Shown one piece after another: positions 57,550-63,063 of a stretch of 63,063 nucleotides of DNA. The position numbers and the translations under genes were made by a program. Origin of the DNA: Dicyema japonicum (lineage: Eukaryota; Dicyemida; Rhombozoa; Dicyemidae); NCBI GenBank assembly GCA_011109175.1, contig RDEW01000008.1, forward strand, positions 1,295,600 to 1,358,662. Direction: 5' to 3'. The notes beneath the pieces were generated by a model that was not told the DNA's origin, made no database searches, and saw nothing but the letters and a program-made list of their open reading frames with translations. The stretch's first letter is position 1. Every line of letters starts with the position of its first letter.

Positions 57550-59530
57550 TTGACAACCATCAGGAAATTTAAAAAAGCATGTGCGATTATAGTTTCAATA
57601 AGAAAATTCCCGTCCTCAATTCTGGAAAACATTAAAACAGATCGAATAGGAGCTGGAAAATACATATGGACAGGCTGCTTCCCAGAGGATATATGTCTCA
57701 GATGAACCCTGATCTACCCATGAAACACTACGCGGCAGTTTCAAGACCTTCTCGAGTAACTTTTGCATAAAACCAAGGAGTTTGCACCAGGAATTATTCA
57801 GACAAACAAGTTTCCAACGGGTCTGCAGCCAGACAAGATTTCTTCAATTCACTTGAAACATTACACCTACCATACAATCTTCTTCGACCAGGGAAGAGTG
57901 GCGACTGGTTTAGCATTGTCGCTAATCAATTTATTTGGCATTTCTGCGCTAGCAGATTATTTCCAACCGCCAACAAACTTTCTAGTTTTCAACCATAAAA
58001 CTGAATTTTTTCCGAAACTTAAATCTCTCCCCCAAAGTCCTAAAAACGATATGATATTCAAATTTTATTAACGAATTTTCATAGTCGTGCAGAATGTAGT
58101 GGATCTAACTACAAATTTCAAATCAAGTCAGGGGATTTGAGGGGAGAGATCATCTGTTATGTTCTTCAACTGATGTTGCAGAGAACCAATCAACTTTTGG
58201 CAACATATCAATTTCCACGAACCTTTGATTTGCCATCTGTATAATTCGCCTCCCCAACCAGACATCAATTCTCTTTGGGATAAACATCACAACCCTTCAC
58301 GTCTGAATATATTAAAATATTCCGAGTTCACAAATTCTCGGATTACGAAAAAAACAAACTGGGAAGGCAAAACTGGATTGTAGTAGTTTCGAGGAAATTG
58401 TGGTAGCGTATCCTCCAAACGTTCTATGACTCTTAGCTAATGTTGGAATTAACATGAAGTTTCTCTAATTTCTTCAATAAAAAGTACAAAGCAAGTATTT
58501 ATTGAAGTAAAGAAAAATATTTCTGTTTCTCAACTAGATCAGTCACCTTTTGAAAATAAAATGTTCCATAATTTTTGATAAAGACCAAATAAGACTTTAT
58601 CGTTTTCAAGGTTTCACTACCATCCGGAGATCTTCCATCTATTAGTGAGGTGAAAAGAAACCAGTAGCTAACAGACACGTAGCAGCACACATACAGGGAT
58701 CCAAAAGGAATTCCATTGCGGAGAAGACACATAAAAAGGACAGGACACGAGAAAAGGTGATTAGTTCCGTGGCCATAAAGGTTACATCCAGGTCAGAGTG
58801 GCGACTCGACTGACACTTGAGGAAAATTCCCAATTAGCTTGGAGTCAATTAGTAGAATCAATAACAGGCGTCAGCGTCACATAAAAAGAAAAGAGACCTT
58901 TTTATTGTGAGAACATTCTTTTAACCTACTCAAAGTCAATTTTTTGGAATTCTCCACCGATTCCGATTGTTAAATCCTAGAAAACAGTTGATCCCATGTA
59001 GACATACACGTGGAGAGATATTGATATGCTATTGTAATTCAATCTCCCGATTTTCTCAAATAGATAGTAAAGAGATGGAGATGTTGTTCTTTTCATGTAT
59101 TTCAACAGAAATAGTTCCTTTTCCATCTGAGATGTTCTATAAATACCTCAAAGAGGGGAACCCAAGCCAAAAAAATCTTTTCAAGGTGAAAGACAGCCCG
59201 GGGTAATTTTATGGTTAGATTTGAGCACATATTACGGATGATTCATGCGTTCCTGCATACGATATTATGTAGTCATACTTCCTCTGCTCAGGGGCTTTTA
59301 GAAGGAGGTTACAGTAAACACTAAAGTAAAATGGTTAATTGGCTTGAGAGTCAATGCCTTATAAAGGAAAAGGACGTTAGGGTCCCAGAAAAAGAAAAGG
59401 GATTTTTTATTAATGGGAAATTATTCTTTTAGAAAAAATAAGGTGTTTAAGAATGATTTCGATTTTTCAGTATGTATTTTTTCAAAACTGTATGTTCCGT
59501 TGGATCCAAATTGTCAATATCTATTAATAC
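57550..59530. other. Unassigned region with several short open frames
   Basis: 57763-58071 plus (102 codons) and 58833-58499 minus (two overlapping frames) are the longest. The minus pair contains hydrophobic runs (VLSFLCVFSAMEFLLDP; YVCCYVSVSYWFLFTSLI) that would suit a membrane protein, but no family or splice solution is evident. 58870-58925 and 59380-59440 are related ('aaaaagaaaa.gga.tttttt' then a 'g.gaa.attcttttag' motif). Confidence 0.35.
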
Positions 59531-59539
59531 TGTTTGATA

Positions 59540-59935
59540 CAATGTAGTCACGTTCGATCTCCTTAGAATTTCCAATTTAGAGGCTGTTGAATTTCATCAG
59601 CCATTCGAAGTAAGTCTTCACCGAAGGCCTCCAGAGATGAACGTTGTGTGTCACTTGTTCAGAGGACCTCTCCACTGCAATACTCTATCAGCTCGTGCCT
59701 CTGTTGCGTGGAAATTCGCGTTATCGGAGACTATGCTCCGTAGACTCAACTCAATTTGCAGAACAACCATTCGTATGTTGAGCCCTCATACTGGATCATC
59801 AGTCACTCCCCTACTCACAGAAGCTACGAACCGTAGTCGTGCTCCGGCTTTCTTTTGCCTTCCAAAAGTTTCCACTTCGAATCTGATTTCTTTACAGGAA
59901 TGAGAGAAAAACTTCCGTTCGATACTGGGGACAAT
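59540..59935 (+). pseudogene. LINE C-terminal block
   Basis: The plus frame 59637-59903 reads SARASVAWKFALSETMLRR, LNSICRTTIRMLSPHTG, SSVTPLLTEATNRSR. Second-best member of the block family at 38.6, 42.1 and 47.8 kb. Preceded by the shared 'aaggcctccagagatgaacg'. Confidence 0.65.
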
Positions 59936-59939
59936 TAAA

Positions 59940-61600
59940 AACCATAGATGTTTGATAACACGGTTGATTGCGGGAACATGATCATTTGTTTTCCTTGGGG
60001 ACTTAACTTCTCTATTTTATTTTTCTTGATACAAAACTTAGTGGCTGTTAATGTTTTCAAGTGATAAAATGGTCTTATCAACCCAAACAGTATCGACGCA
60101 TAGCTACATTAAAAAGCCAAGATGCACGTGAGACTCAGTGGCTTCTCCAGTTGATCTCTTGCAATCTTTAGAGGCAACGCAAATACAAAATTAATTTTAA
60201 AATTAAATATCCGAGTTTTTTATTCGAAAATATTTTGCTAAGTTTTTTTCAATAAATTATATAGTAGAAACCATCTCCATTCACGTGGGTCTGTAGTCGT
60301 GTCATGATTGCAATTCCAATTTCATTGATGACACCTTTATCATTCTTCCAGCAAGAGCTTTCAAGGGTTATTAGAAAAACGTAAGCGATCTCCGAGGCTG
60401 ACTATTCTTCAATTCACGATTCGAGCAGTCAGAATTGCCAGAAAATACAAAATGTGAAGCGGTAATGAGTTGACGCACTCACGTCCCAAACGATACGTTT
60501 CCATATGAAAATGGGAAAATAATTCCATTGTATAACTCCCGAATCTATCATGTTGGTCCTCACTCAGTGATTTCGGTTGCTCTCTAGATCCTCACTATGA
60601 TTTTCTTCGGGGTTGGTGAAGCGACAAAGTATTCCACACCACCGAGGGGGCATTCTCTACTCAAATTAACAGTGAGTCGTTCCCAATCACCCTCATGTTT
60701 CTTTCTGACCCTTTCACAATCTCCTTCTCATGATCTGCTCCTCGGTTTACTTAGTATTGACCATAAAAGCTTTTGAGGCAGTTTACTTGATAAACTCGGC
60801 CATTTTTCTATTTTATGTTTTGTGACAGGTGACTTGATTTACAATTTCATTCCCATCTTGCACTATTCTAGAGCAGTATCAAGTAGCTTAAAGTCTTGGC
60901 TTTGAACCCCAACAGATTATTAACTACACAGCCAACTGATTTCTTAAAGTGAACATTCTTGTAATTCATGATTGGAGTCAGTGAGGACCGCTCTTTTTAG
61001 CGAGATAAAAATAGGGTTATTGTCCTTCCGAATTCGTATCCACGTACCACTAGTCAGTGGAGTGACGTCAGATGAGACGAGTGTGATGTCGAGCGATGTA
61101 AGGTCATAGGCTTTCTAAGGTGCTCTTGCGTACGTCAAATTTTCCAAGTTCTTCAATAATGAAATTTCCCCGTGTATGGGAGTTAATTCATGAATCCCCA
61201 GATATAATTCCAAGTCCTAAAGGCAGGAATCGAGAGGGGTAAGTTTATGTTTCTGATCATGACAAATCCAATGTTGTCGAGACACAGAGTCTGAATAACT
61301 CAGTGGGGGTTAGTAAATGGTCATATTCCCTTCCTGTCAAAAGTGATAAGTCTTCTTCCAAAGTCTGAGAATTGGACTTATCGGATGACGTCGTAATCAG
61401 GTAAGGCAGAGAGTGGATTAGTGAGTATCATCTTGTTTGTAAGTCCATAGATCGATAATTTCCTTTTACTTCGTTAATAGTAGAAGGCCAGAGATAATTA
61501 TCTGGTCTTCCTCAATGCCGATGATAACTGTCCAAGCACCTCATAGTGTAACTAGGACATTATTTGGACCCTGTTTCGATGACAGATAAAATGTAGTTAC
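59940..61600. other. Unassigned sequence
   Basis: Minus-strand stretches near 61400-61270 (SDKSNSQTLEEDLSLLTG, REYDHLLTPTELFRLC) and 61160-61040 (KFDVRKSTLES, PYIARHHTRLI) look protein-like with interspersed stops, so a further decayed gene is possible. I cannot name it. Confidence 0.35.
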
Positions 61601-61859
61601 TTCAGCCTCACTAAAAAATAAAAGTCCGCTTCCTTTTCAACGTTGGGGGCCCTATAAGCACCTTATAGAGCTCTGAGTGGTCTGAAGGTCATACAAAACT
61701 GTTCATCGAGGCTACAATAGGATGCGCATGTAATATCTGGGGATCTAACCTTTCTGCAACGAATTTGGACAAGATATGCATATTCAAGTGAAGGCAGCAA
61801 ACCTACTAAATAAATATTCCCGAGTGGAAATTCTGCCAAGAAACCTAAAAAATATGATA

Positions 61860-62020
61860 GAGGCTGGAACAATTCCTTTGCCAAGAACTCGAATATGCGG
61901 AAATTCGCAGGAACGCAGTCATAACACCGACAAACGATGCGAAGACTGTTGAGGGAGGCTGGGATCACCTGAATTTTGTTATTTTGGATATGACGATGGT
62001 TTTTTGGTTCAATAAAAAAA
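61860..62020 (+). repeat. LINE 3' end with shared tail
   Basis: Ends 'gggatcacctgaattttgtt', 'attttggatatgacgatggt', 'tttttggttcaataaa'. Nearly the same tail as 26500-26578. A 132-codon minus frame overlaps this region (61663-62061), but I take it as antisense of the LINE end. Confidence 0.55.
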
Positions 62021-62159
62021 ATAAATAGAGCGGGGATCCAAGGCAGATAAAATTCTTTCAAAGAGTGACAGCAGAGATTAAGTAACTCAAAGAGATTTGA
62101 CCATAAAATATAATTTATCCATCAAATTTAATTTATTTTTCTTAAATTGGACCTTTACA

Positions 62160-62395
62160 TTTCGGTTAAAGGTTCCACGCATCTCTATGCTTTGGCTTGA
62201 CGAGTGACGCCGTCATCAGTGAACATTTCAGTGCGGAACCGGATTGTCTATATAGGAAATAGACCTAACAAAAAGAAAACAAAGAAGTGAAGAGCATTCC
62301 TGATTCTCCTCATCGATTAGCTATGATAACTGTTCTATGCTTAAAATAAAGTGTGTTCTGCCTGAGGGGAGCGATAGCTGATATTATTATTATTA
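62160..62395 (+). repeat. tRNA-derived SINE, 5'-truncated
   Basis: Starts at 'ttcggttaaaggttccacgc' and carries the intact palindrome in 'gacgagtgacgccgtcatca', then 'aagaaaacaaagaagtgaag', 'ttaaaataaagtgtgttctg' and a (TAT)n tail ending near 62394. The tRNA head is lost. The flank after the tail matches 1495-1530. Confidence 0.82.
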
Positions 62396-62649
62396 CCCCC
62401 AGGATCACTGTGTCAAAGAGAAAGAAATAAAAGTTCTCTAAAAAACAGCTCTTTTCATTGGATATGACATCGGCTCAAAATTTCTGTATGATTGTAGATA
62501 TTTCGATAGTGTATGGAATAGAGGCTCCTCGGAAAGTGCATTGTTTTTTTTTAAATATAATAAATTTATTTACTGTTTGTATTTGTCAATAAATTTAATT
62601 ATTTAAAAATTTTCTCAAAAATCTATTCAATATGACGTTGTCTTTCAGG

Positions 62650-63063
62650 GACAGGATAGTGTTTCCAACTCTTAGATATGGCACGTGGCAGGTTTCGTTT
62701 GAAAATTAAATTTTAGTGGAATGGATTAGAAATATACGAGGCGGTTAAGACAACTACGTTGATACGTCTTAGAATATAATATTGAAAGCTTAGCGGAGAG
62801 AGACATTATGGACAAATAAAAGACGGAACAATCAATTGGAGCTAAATATTTGTAAACACCAAGCTTTGGTGCACCTTCTACAGATAAGGAGATGTCATGA
62901 AGAATCTGCACATGTCCCTGAATAACCTCGGCCTTGACTACATCTACTTGTATTTCGTCCACTGGCTTATGATCTTCATGCGAGGGGATGCTCTATTCCA
63001 CAGAGACGAGTCCGAAAAGTTGGTCGAAAGTTGTGCGACTATGAACGAGACCTGGGGAGGTAT
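62650..63063 (+). pseudogene. Aldo-keto reductase pseudogene, 5' part, runs off the window
   Basis: Aldo-keto reductases reduce carbonyls with NADPH on a TIM barrel. VFPTLRYGTWQ (62660-62691; family 'P.LG.GTWQ') is joined by a 25-nt GT-AG intron (62692-62716) to WNGLEIYEAVKT. A damaged 'G.RH.D.A' region (YVDTS) follows. IFVNTKLWCTFYR comes next, with the catalytic Lys in 'TKLW'. Then come MKNLHMSLNNLGLDYIYLYF and VHW, the 'LGLDY.DLY..HWP' signature with the catalytic His, up to ETWGGM at the edge. In-frame TAA codons precede IFVNT and follow TFYR, and the 'GYRHIDCA..Y.NE' stretch is shortened, so it is broken. Confidence 0.78.

Noticed and set aside
61663-62061. 132-codon minus-strand frame, one of the longest in the window
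   Set aside because: It lies antisense over a LINE 3' end with the shared polyadenylation-like tail; no domain or intron pattern supports it.
62726-62962. 78-codon minus-strand frame
   Set aside because: It is the antisense shadow of the aldo-keto reductase relic on the plus strand, where the family signatures are clear.

Overview
This is a compact, AT-rich eukaryotic nuclear fragment from an animal-like genome. It carries relics or copies of animal gene families: mitochondrial malonyl-CoA transacylase, RUVBL1, MIS12, TRMT5, ENPP, cGMP-dependent protein kinase, Gal3ST sulfotransferase and aldo-keto reductase. It is packed with non-LTR retrotransposon debris. The most telling trait is intron size. 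In the one clearly intact gene (MCAT, minus strand, 55358-54225) four GT-AG introns of 23, 26, 22 and 22 nt restore a 346-residue protein. Introns of 21-26 nt also fit the AKR, MIS12-like, PKG-like and one unidentified coiled-coil gene. Among animals such tiny spliceosomal introns are known from dicyemid mesozoans, so a dicyemid is my best guess. Orthonectids or another reduced parasitic metazoan remain possible. The species assignment is inference.

Layout. 0-12 kb: LINE debris, hAT-type and SINE fragments, and a broken unidentified gene near 4.7-5.1 kb. 12.28-14.56 kb: a nearly complete Mutator-like (MULE) transposon with a FLYWCH-finger transposase, 16-nt repeats in its terminal inverted repeats and a 9-bp target duplication. 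One single-base frameshift disables it. 14.57-18.24 kb: a segment duplicated again at 29.49-31.80 kb, holding a LINE endonuclease fragment head-to-head with a galactose-3-O-sulfotransferase pseudogene. At the first locus the sulfotransferase is also partly duplicated as a 0.6-kb inverted repeat. 19.8-21.2 kb: a decayed cGMP-dependent kinase. 21.4-23.5 kb: an R4/Dong-like retrotransposon with reverse transcriptase, CCHC finger and restriction-like endonuclease, broken by two frameshifts. 24.8-26.0 kb: MIS12-like and RUVBL1-like relics. 28.2-31.9 kb: SINEs, two tandem arrays and the second duplicated block. 32.9-35.6 kb: ENPP and TRMT5 relics with an R4-like tail between them. 36.8-52 kb: mostly LINE pieces, a tRNA-Ile-like sequence and a 194-nt assembly gap (48451-48644). 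53.4-55.4 kb: the best genic stretch, a putative C2H2-finger gene converging on the intact MCAT gene. 55.8-62.6 kb: more LINE and SINE sequence. 62.65 kb to the end: the 5' part of an aldo-keto reductase pseudogene.

The genes do not form a pathway or operon. The window reads as a gene graveyard: about eight recognisable animal genes are present, but only MCAT keeps an open, splice-consistent frame. I found no new defence-like or operon-like system. The most interesting signals are the ultra-short introns, the sulfotransferase inverted repeat (a possible hairpin-RNA source), the MULE, and a tRNA-derived SINE family with a conserved central palindrome.
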